Assembly (NCBI GenBank): GCA_002304505.1
Contig: NCEH01000058.1
Coordinates: 1 to 36,560 of the forward strand
DNA length: 36,560 bases
Source: Rhizobiales bacterium 32-66-11
Lineage (GTDB): Bacteria > Pseudomonadota > Alphaproteobacteria > Rhizobiales > Xanthobacteraceae
Direction of reading: 5' to 3'
Below are positions 1-7,863 of this stretch, piece by piece. The notes beneath the pieces are model-generated. The model was not told where the DNA came from. It saw only the letters and a list, made by a program, of their open reading frames with translations, and did no database searches. Positions within the stretch are counted from its first letter, which is position 1; every line of letters begins with the position of its first letter. Both the position numbers and the translations under genes were made by a program.

Positions 1-1
1 A

Positions 2-622
<621 letters not shown>

Positions 623-649
623 TCCGGGCGCTACGGCGCTCCCAAATTC

Positions 650-681
650 AAAAAGGCCCGGCACTGTGCCGGGCCTTTTTT
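650..681. terminator. Bidirectional intrinsic terminator after rpoD
   Basis: A GC-rich hairpin, GGCCCGGCA / TGCCGGGCC around a 3-base loop, is flanked by A5 on the left and T6 on the right, so both strands read stem then U-tract. It ends rpoD on the + strand and would also stop transcription of the small membrane gene arriving on the - strand. Confidence 0.93.
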
Positions 682-751
682 ATGCGGCGCCAATGCTTTT
701 CCGACCTCTTGGCCGACCTCTCGCGCCGGAGTCGCGACACCGGCCCGCCGG

Positions 752-859
752 TCAGGACTTCGCCTTGCCAGTGTAGGCATCCGCCCAAGCGAGTACGGCC
801 GCGAACAGCACAAAGGCGGCGACGATGGCGGAAATGACGATGGCGATATCGGATGGCAT
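752..859 (-). CDS. Small single-span membrane protein, 35 residues
   Basis: I do not recognise a named family. The ORF reads MPSDIAIVISAIVAAFVLFA, continues VLAWADAYTG and ends GKAKS before TGA. Residues ~4-24 form one hydrophobic span, followed by a conserved-looking WADAY and a basic tail, so an N-out/C-in inner-membrane peptide is likely. A good Shine-Dalgarno (GGGGGAG) lies 7 bases before the ATG, and the bidirectional terminator at 650-681 closes the unit. A FixK/FNR-like palindrome sits ~58 bases upstream of the start codon, which suggests oxygen-responsive expression (inference). Its size recalls the small subunits or regulators of respiratory oxidases (CydX/CcoQ-like), but no sequence motif links it to them. 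Confidence 0.75.
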   Translation of the reverse strand: MPSDIAIVISAIVAAFVLFAAVLAWADAYTGKAKS

Positions 860-916
860 GGCGTTGCTCCCCCAAATGTTAGGGGCGCAACGCTAATCCC
901 GCCGCCTCATGCCACC

Positions 917-930
917 TTGATCTGCCTCAA
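917..930 (-). promoter_or_regulatory. FixK/FNR-like box upstream of the small membrane gene
   Basis: TTGATCTGCCTCAA matches the TTGA-N6-TCAA pattern bound by FixK/FnrN-type Crp-family regulators in rhizobia; with one more base each side it is the 6-bp inverted repeat CCTTGA/TCAAGG. A possible -10 (GATTAG on the - strand, bases 898-893) would place the box centre about 38 bases before a start site near 886, close to the usual activator position of -41.5. The TSS is a guess. Confidence 0.5.
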
Positions 931-978
931 GGCGCGGCGGCCCGCCGGCCGCGACGAACCGACGCCGCGGCCGGGATG

Positions 979-2364
979 CTAGAGATAAGTCTCGTATTCC
1001 AGCGGCAGGATCACCCGCGTGAAGGCGTCCAGCTCGGCCTGCTTCATCACCGCATAAACCCGGCGATATTCCTCCCCGAACGCGCGGGCGATGAAATCGG
1101 AGGCGGCGAACCGCTGCACCGCCTCGGCCATGGAGGGCGAGAGGCGCGGCACGTCATAATCATAGGCATTGCCGATGAGCGGCTCCGGCGGCTCGATCTG
1201 GGCTTCGATGCCTTCCTGGATGCCGGCGAGAATGCCCGCCAGAACAAGATGCGGGTGTGCCTCGGCCCCGGCGATGCGATGCTCCAGGCGCCGCGCCTGG
1301 GGCGGACCGTTGGGCACGCGCACCGCCACCGAGCGGTTGTCATAGCCCCAGGTGATGCCGGTCGGCGCATAGGAGCCCGGCACGAGGCGGCGATAGCCGT
1401 TATAGCTCGGCACGAACAGCAGCGTCGCGTCCGCCATGGTGGAGAGCAGCCCGCCGGCGCCGTGCCGCAGCAGGGCGTCCCCCTCCCCGCCTTCGCGGGC
1501 GAACACGTTGCGGCCGTCGCGATCCTGCAGGCTCACATGCACATGCATGCCGTTGCCGGCGAAATCGGCGAGCGGCTTGGCCATGAAGGTGGCGCGCAGC
1601 CCGTGCTTGCGGGCCACGCCCTCGATGGCACGGCGCAGCAGGATCGCGTCGTCCGCCGCCTTGAGTGCGTCGGCGCGGTGGTAGAGATTGACCTCGAACT
1701 GGCCCGGCGCGGCTTCCGAGATGACCGTATCGGTGGGCAGGTCCTGCACCTCCGCTGCCGCGCGCATGTCGTGCAGCACCGGGGCGAAGGCATCGAGATC
1801 CGACATGGCATACATGTTCTGCCGCGCTTGGCCGGTGGCGGGAAACACCGGCTCGGGCGGTGCGCCGTCCGCGCCGGGCTTCAGCAGATAGAATTCCAGC
1901 TCGAAGGCGACGCATGGCGTCAGGCCGAGGGCGGCGAGCCGGTCCACCAGCTTCGCCAATTGCTGGCGCGGATCGAGAATCCAGGGCGTGCCGTCGGGCT
2001 CGTGCATGGTGATGAGCACTTGGGCGGCGGCGCGCGGCGACCAGGGCACCGGCTTCAGCGTGCCGGGCACGGGCCAGCACAACCCATCCTTGTCGCCGGT
2101 TTCCAGATGAATGCCGGTCTCCGCGACCTCGCACCCCCACACGTCCAGCCCGAAGATGGACAGCGGAATCGGCACCCCGCTGTCCCAAACCTTGGACAGC
2201 GCATGGCCGGGAAGCCATTTGCCGCGCAGCACGCCGCTGGTGTCCGGCAGGAGCACTTCGACGATGTCGGGCACGCCGTGGGCTTCAACATAAGCGTCGG
2301 CCTCGCCGCGCGTGGCGGCCCCGGTGGCATCTTGCGGAAGGGTGCCGGCTCCTGAACGCTGCAT
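979..2364 (-). CDS. Glutamine synthetase family protein (GlnT/PuuA-like gamma-glutamyl ligase)
   Basis: ATP-dependent ligase of the glutamine synthetase fold, 461 residues. The Gln_synt_N beta-grasp domain covers about 25-115 and the catalytic domain 120-455. Visible active-site motifs are FELEFYLL (metal glutamate), APGQFEVNLYH, GNGMHVHVSL (metal/ATP), NGYRRLVPGSYAPTGITWG...NRSVAVRVP (ammonia and glutamate/ATP site) and RRLEHRIAGAEAHPHL (metal glutamate, arginine). The adenylylation-site loop of GlnA is absent and the motifs fit the divergent GS-like clade that includes gamma-glutamylpolyamine synthetases, so the substrate may be an amine rather than ammonia; I cannot say which. The ATG at 2364 has GGAG 8 bases upstream. 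It is divergent from the kinase operon, sharing a 239-base gap in which I see no firm promoter. Confidence 0.85.
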   Translation of the reverse strand: MQRSGAGTLPQDATGAATRGEADAYVEAHGVPDIVEVLLPDTSGVLRGKWLPGHALSKVWDSGVPIPLSIFGLDVWGCEVAETGIHLETGDKDGLCWPVPGTLKPVPWSPRAAAQVLITMHEPDGTPWILDPRQQLAKLVDRLAALGLTPCVAFELEFYLLKPGADGAPPEPVFPATGQARQNMYAMSDLDAFAPVLHDMRAAAEVQDLPTDTVISEAAPGQFEVNLYHRADALKAADDAILLRRAIEGVARKHGLRATFMAKPLADFAGNGMHVHVSLQDRDGRNVFAREGGEGDALLRHGAGGLLSTMADATLLFVPSYNGYRRLVPGSYAPTGITWGYDNRSVAVRVPNGPPQARRLEHRIAGAEAHPHLVLAGILAGIQEGIEAQIEPPEPLIGNAYDYDVPRLSPSMAEAVQRFAASDFIARAFGEEYRRVYAVMKQAELDAFTRVILPLEYETYL

Positions 2365-2603
2365 GATACTCCAACTTGCAATGAGATCGTGCGCTTATCC
2401 AAGCGCGTCGGCGCAGAACCTACAAGCTGTGGCTCTGCTTTTATTTCCGTCTGCCTGCAACTTCCTCGGCCGAACGTTGTTTCCAAAGGGATAGCTACGC
2501 TATTCTTGGATCCACCCAGGGGCCGGGAAGAGGCGTGCTCAGCCATGATTCGCGCACATGCCGCCGCGTGTGACGGCCGCCCACTTGCACGGAGACCCGG
2601 TCT

Positions 2604-4112
2604 TTGACGTCCCTGCCCTTCCTTGAACCATTGCGCCGGTCCCGCGGTTTCAGCCAGTTGGCCGTTCTGGCGCTTGGCTTCGTGGTTCTCATCGCGATCA
2701 GCGCCGCCTCGATCTGGCTGGTGAACCGGGCGAAGGAGGATGCCGCCCAGGTCAGCCATACGCTTCGGGTCGAGAACATGCTCTCCCTGATACAGATCAT
2801 GGTGCGGCGCGCGGAGAGCGCGCAGCGCGGCTATCTGCTGACCGGCGATGCCAGCTATCTGGAATTTTTCGAGGATACCCTCGCGCAGGTCCCGCCCACG
2901 CTGTTGCAGGCCCGCGCCACCACGGCCGACAATCCCGAGCGCCAGAAGGCGCTCGCGGCGCTTGAGCCGAACGTTTCCCAGAAACTGGCGGAACTGCGCC
3001 AGACCGTGGAGATGTACAAGTCCGGCGATGTGGCGGGCGCCCTCAAGATCGTGCGCACCGATCGCGGCGAGGCTCTCATGCGCGAGATCACCGCCCAGGT
3101 CGATGCTATGAAGGACCAGGAAGAGCGGCTCCTCGCCCAGCGCACCACATCGTCCAACCAGACCAGCCTGTGGCTGCTGCTGGTAAATCTCGTCGGCGTG
3201 GTCACGATCATCGGGCTTGCCGGCCTGTCCATGCACCTGGTCCAGCGCAACACCGCCGCCCTGCGCGACGCACACAAGCAGGTGGCGAACGCGAACCAGA
3301 GCCTGGAACGGCGGGTGCTGGAGCGCACCGCCGATCTCCAGGAAGCCAATAATGAGATTCAGAGCTTCGCGTATATCGTCAGCCACGATTTGCGCTCGCC
3401 GCTGGTGAACATCATGGGCTTCACGAGCGAGCTGGAGGCGCTGCGCACCGATCTGTTCGATCGCCTCGCCGCTTTGCGCGCAAAGGCGAACGATACGGAC
3501 GTGGCGCGCGACGAGGAGTTGGGGCGCGATTTCGAGGAGGCGTTCGGCTTCATCAAAGCCTCCATCACGAAGATGGACCGGCTCATCAAGGCGATCCTCG
3601 ACCTGTCGCGCCAAGGGCGCGCGGAGTTTCATCCCATGCCCGTCGAGGTGGCGCCGCTGGTGGAGAATATTGGCGCCACCATGGCGCACCAATTGCAGGA
3701 GCGCGACGCGACCCTGAAGGTCGGCCGCCTGCCGCCGATCGTCAGCGACCGGATGGCGCTGGAGCAGATTTTCACCAATCTGATCGACAATGCGGTAAAG
3801 TATCTGCGCGCCGACGTACCGGGCCGCATCGAGATTTCCGCCAGCGAGACTCCCGGATACATCACCTATCTGGTGAGCGACAATGGGCGCGGCATTGACC
3901 CGCGCGACAAGGTCCGGGTTTTTGAATTGTTCCGCCGCTCAGGTCCTCAGGACCGGCCGGGGGAAGGCATTGGTCTTGCCCATGTGCGCACCTTGGTGCG
4001 ACGCATGGGCGGAGCGATTATCATGGATTCGGAATTGGGGCGGGGCACGACCTTCAAGGTCACGCTGCCGCGTCGCATGGTACAGAATGCCGAAGAGGGA
4101 AAGCATGACTGA
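2604..4112 (+). CDS. CHASE3-domain membrane sensor histidine kinase (TTG start)
   Basis: Inner-membrane two-component kinase of 502 residues. A short basic N-terminus precedes TM1 (~18-40). The periplasmic CHASE3-type helical domain (~41-185) contains the characteristic ESAQRGYLLTGDASYL. TM2 is at ~188-212, then a coiled coil (NQSLERRVLERTADLQEANN). The dimerisation/phosphoacceptor domain has His261 in SHDLRSPL, and the HATPase domain shows NLIDNAVKY (N box), DNGRGID (G1) and GEGIGLAHV (G2). An in-frame stop at 2571 and no upstream ATG/GTG leave TTG as the start; GGAG lies 9 bases before it. The last 8 bases overlap the regulator at 4105, so the two are translationally coupled and probably partners. 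The ligand is unknown. Confidence 0.93.
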   Translation: MTSLPFLEPLRRSRGFSQLAVLALGFVVLIAISAASIWLVNRAKEDAAQVSHTLRVENMLSLIQIMVRRAESAQRGYLLTGDASYLEFFEDTLAQVPPTLLQARATTADNPERQKALAALEPNVSQKLAELRQTVEMYKSGDVAGALKIVRTDRGEALMREITAQVDAMKDQEERLLAQRTTSSNQTSLWLLLVNLVGVVTIIGLAGLSMHLVQRNTAALRDAHKQVANANQSLERRVLERTADLQEANNEIQSFAYIVSHDLRSPLVNIMGFTSELEALRTDLFDRLAALRAKANDTDVARDEELGRDFEEAFGFIKASITKMDRLIKAILDLSRQGRAEFHPMPVEVAPLVENIGATMAHQLQERDATLKVGRLPPIVSDRMALEQIFTNLIDNAVKYLRADVPGRIEISASETPGYITYLVSDNGRGIDPRDKVRVFELFRRSGPQDRPGEGIGLAHVRTLVRRMGGAIIMDSELGRGTTFKVTLPRRMVQNAEEGKHD

Positions 4113-4542
4113 GCACGTCACCATCATCATGATCGAGGATGACGAGGGGCATGCCCGACTGATCGAGAAGAACATCCGTCGCGCCGGCGTGCTGAACGAG
4201 ATTCTTCCCTTCACCGACGGCACGAGCGCGGTCAATTTCCTGTTCGGACCCGACGGCACCGCCGCCCAGAATGCCGGCCGCGCCCTGCTGGTGCTGCTGG
4301 ATCTCAACCTGCCGGACATGACCGGGGTGGATATTCTCAAGCGCATCAAGGAGAACGAGCATCTGCGGCTGTCTCCCGTGGTCGTGCTCACCACCACCGA
4401 CGACAAGGTGGAAATCCAGCGCTGCTATGACCTCGGCGCCAATGTCTATGTGACCAAGCCGGTCAATTACGAGAATTTCGCGAACGCGATCCGTCAGTTG
4501 GGCCTGTTCTTTTCCGTCATCCAGGTGCCGAAGGCCAAGTGA
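4105..4542 (+). CDS. Single-domain response regulator (Rcp1-like)
   Basis: A 145-residue CheY-like receiver with no output domain. Phosphorylation residues are in place: acidic pair E11/D12 (IEDD), phospho-acceptor Asp66 in LLDLNLPDMTG, the threonines of VVLTTTDD, and Lys118 in YVTKPVN. The long insertion FGPDGTAAQNAGRA before the acceptor strand is typical of the Rcp1-type regulators that accompany phytochrome-like and CHASE kinases. The ATG at 4105 has GAGGGA upstream and lies inside the end of the kinase gene; the stop overlaps the next ATG by one base. It could relay phosphate between the two flanking kinases, but this is inferred from order only. Confidence 0.93.
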   Translation: MTEHVTIIMIEDDEGHARLIEKNIRRAGVLNEILPFTDGTSAVNFLFGPDGTAAQNAGRALLVLLDLNLPDMTGVDILKRIKENEHLRLSPVVVLTTTDDKVEIQRCYDLGANVYVTKPVNYENFANAIRQLGLFFSVIQVPKAK

Positions 4543-5750
4543 TGTCCGAAGCGGCACAGCCCGACGCGGTTTCAAGACATGCGCGCGAAGCCGCCGCGCC
4601 GGGGGAGGCTGCGCAGGTGGACGCCACGCAGGGAGTGGACGCCACGCAGGGGGACGCCGTGCGAGCAGGCTCCGCGCAGGACGAGGCCGTGCGGGTGCTC
4701 TATGTCGATGACGATCCCGGCCTCGGCCGCCTCGTGCAGCGCCAATTGGGGCGGCTCGGCTATGTTGTGGAGACCGCGACCTCGGGCACCGATGGCCTCG
4801 CCCGGCTGGCCAAGGGCGGGATCCATGTGGTGGCGCTCGACCATTACATGCCCGGACAGGACGGCCTGGAAACCCTCGCGGCAATCCGTGCGCTGCCCGA
4901 TCCCCCACCCGTGGTCTATGTCACCGGCACCCAGGAGAGCCGCATCGCCGTCGCCGCGCTGAAGGCGGGCGCAACCGATTATGTGGTGAAGGAAATCCAG
5001 GGCGATTTCATCGAGCTGCTGCGCTCGGCCATCGCCGCCGCGCTCGACGCGGTGAAGATGCGCAAGGCGCATGAGGCGGCCGAGGCGGAAATCCGCGCCG
5101 CGCGCGACCGGTTCGAGGCGCTTGCCGCCGAACGCGCGCTGCTGCTGCGGGAAATGAATCACCGGGTCGGCAATTCCTTGCAGATCATCGTCTCGCTGCT
5201 CCATGTCCAGGCCGGCGCCACGGAGAATGTGGAAGTTCAAGAGGCGCTGAACGCGGCGCGGGGGCGGGTCGCGGCGGTGGCCCAGGTACATCGGCGGCTC
5301 TATACCTCGGACCAGGTCACAACGGTCGCGGCGGACCAATATCTCTCGTCCCTGCTGGACGATCTCCAGGTTTCCGCGAAACACGCCGAATTCGGCGTCA
5401 CCCTCTCCATCGAGGCGGACCCGATCGAGATCGACCCCGACCGCGCGGTCGCCATCGGCGTGATCGTGACCGAACTGGTGATCAACGCCTCGAAATATGC
5501 TTATCCCGGCGGCTCGGGTCCGGTGCGGGTGGAGCTGCGCTGCACCGAGGACCAGATCCTGCTCGCGGTGGAGGATGACGGGGCGGGCATTTCGCCCGAC
5601 ATCGCGGCCCAGTCGAACGGGCTGGGCAACCGCATCGTGCGGGCCATGTCCAACAAGCTCGGCGCGGACCTCGCCTTCGAGCCGCGCACGCGGGGGGCGC
5701 GCGTCTCCCTCCGGTTTACCCGCGCTCAGCCTGCGGTCGGTAGCTTCTGA
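4542..5750 (+). CDS. Hybrid REC - HisKA_2 histidine kinase
   Basis: Cytoplasmic protein of 402 residues with no membrane span. Residues 1-48 are a low-complexity Ala/Gln/Asp leader containing the duplicated segment DATQG. A receiver domain (~50-165) follows, with VDDDP and phospho-acceptor Asp100 in ALDHYMPGQDG, then a coiled linker (~170-200). The HisKA_2 phosphoacceptor is His207 in REMNHRVGNSLQIIVSLL, followed by an HWE/HisKA_2-type ATPase with TELVINASKYAYP, EDDGAGIS and NGLGNRIV. The ATG at 4542 overlaps the previous stop (TGATG); the GTG one codon upstream is less likely. This layout (receiver in front of a HisKA_2 kinase) often ends a relay begun by the upstream kinase. It is convergent with the rhodanese gene, 19 bases apart. 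Confidence 0.92.
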   Translation: MSEAAQPDAVSRHAREAAAPGEAAQVDATQGVDATQGDAVRAGSAQDEAVRVLYVDDDPGLGRLVQRQLGRLGYVVETATSGTDGLARLAKGGIHVVALDHYMPGQDGLETLAAIRALPDPPPVVYVTGTQESRIAVAALKAGATDYVVKEIQGDFIELLRSAIAAALDAVKMRKAHEAAEAEIRAARDRFEALAAERALLLREMNHRVGNSLQIIVSLLHVQAGATENVEVQEALNAARGRVAAVAQVHRRLYTSDQVTTVAADQYLSSLLDDLQVSAKHAEFGVTLSIEADPIEIDPDRAVAIGVIVTELVINASKYAYPGGSGPVRVELRCTEDQILLAVEDDGAGISPDIAAQSNGLGNRIVRAMSNKLGADLAFEPRTRGARVSLRFTRAQPAVGSF

Positions 5751-5769
5751 CGCTGGCGCGTCCCTCCGC

Positions 5770-6111
5770 TCAGCCCCGCTCGGTGGGGAAGCCCGCTTGC
5801 TTCCAGCCGATAATCCCGCCCTGCATATGCTCTTCCAGCGGCAGGCCCGAAGCCTGGACGATGGCCGCCGCGCGCTGCGACCGCTGGCCCGAGCGGCAGG
5901 AGAATACGATTCGCTTGCCCTGCGCATCCGGCAAGGCGGCGGGATCGAAGGCGGAGAGCGGCATCAGCGCGGCGTCCGGGATGCGCTCGGCGCGCGTTTC
6001 GTCAGGTTCGCGCACATCCACCAGGAGGATGCTGCCATCCTCCATGCCGGCCTTGACCTCGGCGGCTGTGAGATGGGTGATGCGGCCGCCGAAGGGATTG
6101 GTTTGGCTCAT
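5770..6111 (-). CDS. Rhodanese-like sulfurtransferase domain protein
   Basis: Single-domain rhodanese of 113 residues, probably cytoplasmic. The N-terminal strand region ITHLTAAEV, the CH2A-like LLVDVREPDE and the active-site loop with Cys72 in FSCRSGQRS are all present. The six-residue loop CRSGQR is the persulfide-carrying form of sulfurtransferases (GlpE/PspE size class) rather than the longer Cdc25-type loop. The longer upstream frame to 6387 has no rhodanese-like sequence, so the ATG at 6111 is chosen. It lies downstream of chrA on the same strand with a 97-base gap, so the two might be cotranscribed; the physiological acceptor is unknown. Confidence 0.9.
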   Translation of the reverse strand: MSQTNPFGGRITHLTAAEVKAGMEDGSILLVDVREPDETRAERIPDAALMPLSAFDPAALPDAQGKRIVFSCRSGQRSQRAAAIVQASGLPLEEHMQGGIIGWKQAGFPTERG

Positions 6112-6208
6112 GAGATTGGTCCTGGAAAAACATGAAGGTGGCGAAGCCCGAGGTTCGGCGCAAGGGGCGCCGCGCGGCGAAAGCGGCGCAGCCCGCGCGA
6201 ACACATCT

Positions 6209-7426
6209 CTAGAGGACAAGGACACCGGCTCCCGCGGCGAACACCACCACCGCCCAGGCCGGCATCTGCCACACAGCGAGCGCGAGATAGCACGCAACGG
6301 CCAGGGCAAAGGCATAGGGGCTTGTGACGCCCTCCGGCAGAACCACGGTCCACAAAGCCGCGCCCAATAGGCCGACCACCGCGGCATTCACCCCGGCCAG
6401 CAGGCGCCGGGCGGCCGGCGCGGCGCGCAGGCGCTCCCAGAACGGCACCGCGCCCACCACCAGCAAGGCGGACGGGGCAAAGATCGCGAGCAGCGCGATG
6501 CTCGCGCCAGCGATGCCCGAGGGCGGGCGCTGCGCCACCGCGCCCAGGAAAGCGGCGAAGGTGAACAGCGGGCCGGGCATGGCCTGCGCCGCGCCATAGC
6601 CGGCGAGAAACGCGTCCTTCGATACCAGTCCGGTGCCCACCGTCTCCGCATCCAGCAGCGGCAGCACCACGTGGCCGCCGCCAAACACCAGCGATCCGGT
6701 GCGGAAGAAACGCTCCGCCAGATCCCATCCGCCCGATTGCGACAGCTGCGCGGCAAGGGGCAGGAGCAGCAGGCCGGCGGCGAACAGCGCCAGGGCACCG
6801 ACCGCCATGCGCCGGGAAATGCCCAGCGGGGGAAAGGGATCGCCGGCACCCCCAGTCACCGCATGGAGCAGGAAATAACCCGCGAGGCCCCCGAGCGCGA
6901 TGGCGAGCATTTGCCCCCCGCTTCCCGGCAGGCAGACCACCAGCATGGCGGCGCAAAGGGCGATGGAGGTGGTGCGCTTTTCCGGGCACAGGCTGCGCGC
7001 CATGCCCAGCACCGCATGGCACACGACCGCGACCGCCGCCGCCTTCAGCCCCGCCACCCAGCCCGCGCCGCCGAGCCCGCCCACCCCGTCCAGCATCAGG
7101 GCAAAGGCCACCATGAGCACGGCGGAGGGCAAGGTGAAGCCGATGAAGGCGAGGCACAGGCCCGGCAGGCCGGCACGCATGAGCCCCACCGCCATGCCGA
7201 CCTGGCTCGAGGCCGGACCAGGCAGGAACTGGCAGAGCGCCACCAGATCGGCATAGGCGCTATCGGTGAGCCAGGCGCGGCGCACCACGAATTCCGCGCG
7301 GAAATAGCCGAGATGGGCGATCGGGCCGCCGAAGCAGGTCAGGCCGAGGCGCAGAAAAATGCCGAATAATTTCAACAGGCCAGATATGTTTAATACCCGT
7401 TCCGATTGTATGGGCATTCGTACCAT
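6209..7426 (-). CDS. chrA: Chromate transporter ChrA (CHR family)
   Basis: Inner-membrane transporter of ~405 residues, the usual size of the two-domain (long-chain) CHR family that exports chromate. Each half carries its signature: LGLTCFGGPIAHLGYFR and CQFLPGPASSQVG in the first, FGGGHVVLPLL and QAMPGPLFTFAAFLGA in the second, among roughly ten hydrophobic spans. No ChrB regulator is adjacent. Two starts are possible, ATG at 7426 or 7417; neither has a strong Shine-Dalgarno. Many CHR proteins are annotated without proof of chromate transport, so the substrate remains an inference. Confidence 0.9.
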   Translation of the reverse strand: MVRMPIQSERVLNISGLLKLFGIFLRLGLTCFGGPIAHLGYFRAEFVVRRAWLTDSAYADLVALCQFLPGPASSQVGMAVGLMRAGLPGLCLAFIGFTLPSAVLMVAFALMLDGVGGLGGAGWVAGLKAAAVAVVCHAVLGMARSLCPEKRTTSIALCAAMLVVCLPGSGGQMLAIALGGLAGYFLLHAVTGGAGDPFPPLGISRRMAVGALALFAAGLLLLPLAAQLSQSGGWDLAERFFRTGSLVFGGGHVVLPLLDAETVGTGLVSKDAFLAGYGAAQAMPGPLFTFAAFLGAVAQRPPSGIAGASIALLAIFAPSALLVVGAVPFWERLRAAPAARRLLAGVNAAVVGLLGAALWTVVLPEGVTSPYAFALAVACYLALAVWQMPAWAVVVFAAGAGVLVL

Positions 7427-7644
7427 CCCGCGAGGAAGCGCATGTGACCGGGGCCGCCTCTTCCGGTTCCAAAACGGCGGAAGCGCCCGTGTCTTTGAAT
7501 GAAAACAAGGGGGTGAAGCAAGGCATACGACGCCGGATGCGACATCCCAGGCCTCGAACTCTACAAAAATACCTCTAATGAACTCGATCTGAGCGGCCTG
7601 CTCATCTCTCGTTCATGTTGAGCTTGGTATGTTAGAATCAACAA
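7427..7644. other. Intergenic region, divergent chrA / meaB side
   Basis: No ORF with coding character on either strand. A 6-bp inverted repeat CTTCCG...CGGAAG lies near 7460-7475. A weak sigma-70-like pair, TTCATG-N15-TAGAAT (about 7612-7638, + strand), could start the transcript that reaches the terminator at 7783-7817. No other recognised signal. Confidence 0.4.
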
Positions 7645-7817
7645 ATCCCGCCACTTCTTGCAGCCGTGCGTTGCATGACGATTGGGTGGGACAGGCCCTG
7701 GGTTTGCCGGTGGAATGTCTCCTGCCTGGGCGGTGACAGAGCTATTGATCGGGTCGTTCCCCCGCACGTGTCCGATCAGTGGAAAGGCGTCGGCGTAAGC
7801 CGGCGCCTTTTTATTTT
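7645..7817 (+). ncRNA. Candidate small RNA or meaB leader
   Basis: About 170 bases with no ORF that looks coding end in a strong intrinsic terminator only ~47 bases before the meaB ATG. Within it are a CAGGC/GCCTG pairing (7692-7696 with 7724-7728) and a 7-bp hairpin TGATCGG/CCGATCA (7746-7752 with 7772-7778) with a C-rich loop (GTTCCCCCG). The arrangement fits a free-standing small RNA, or an attenuated 5' leader controlling meaB. I see no cobalamin-riboswitch or SRP signature. The boundaries are inferred from a weak promoter guess and the terminator. Confidence 0.35.
7783..7817 (+). terminator. Intrinsic terminator upstream of meaB
   Basis: Stem GGCGTCGGC (7786-7794) pairs with GCCGGCGCC (7799-7807), with one U-G wobble, around a GTAA loop, followed by TTTTTATTTT. 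No protein gene ends before it on this strand, so it terminates either an RNA gene or a leader transcript. Confidence 0.85.
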
Positions 7818-7863
7818 GCCCGCAGGTTTCTGCCGGTCGGGAGCATGCTTTAGACTTCCCGCC

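Noticed and set aside
976..2355. A 459-codon + strand frame opposite the glutamine synthetase gene
   Set aside because: It is the antisense shadow of a gene with clear catalytic motifs; the His/Gly/Arg-rich composition is typical of high-GC antisense frames.
4619..4653. Duplicated GGACGCCACGCAGGG in the kinase leader as a mobile or regulatory repeat
   Set aside because: It stays in frame, codes for a low-complexity DATQG repeat, and has no other copy that I see.
7680..7817. 6S RNA identity for the candidate RNA before meaB
   Set aside because: A short stretch (GTTTGC...GTCTCCTG) loosely recalls the 6S 5' side, but I find no matching 3' arm that would close the long 6S stem.
7666..7863. Upstream extension of the meaB reading frame
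   Set aside because: The extra 66 residues show no family similarity and the DNA contains a strong terminator; the ATG at 7864 matches the family start.
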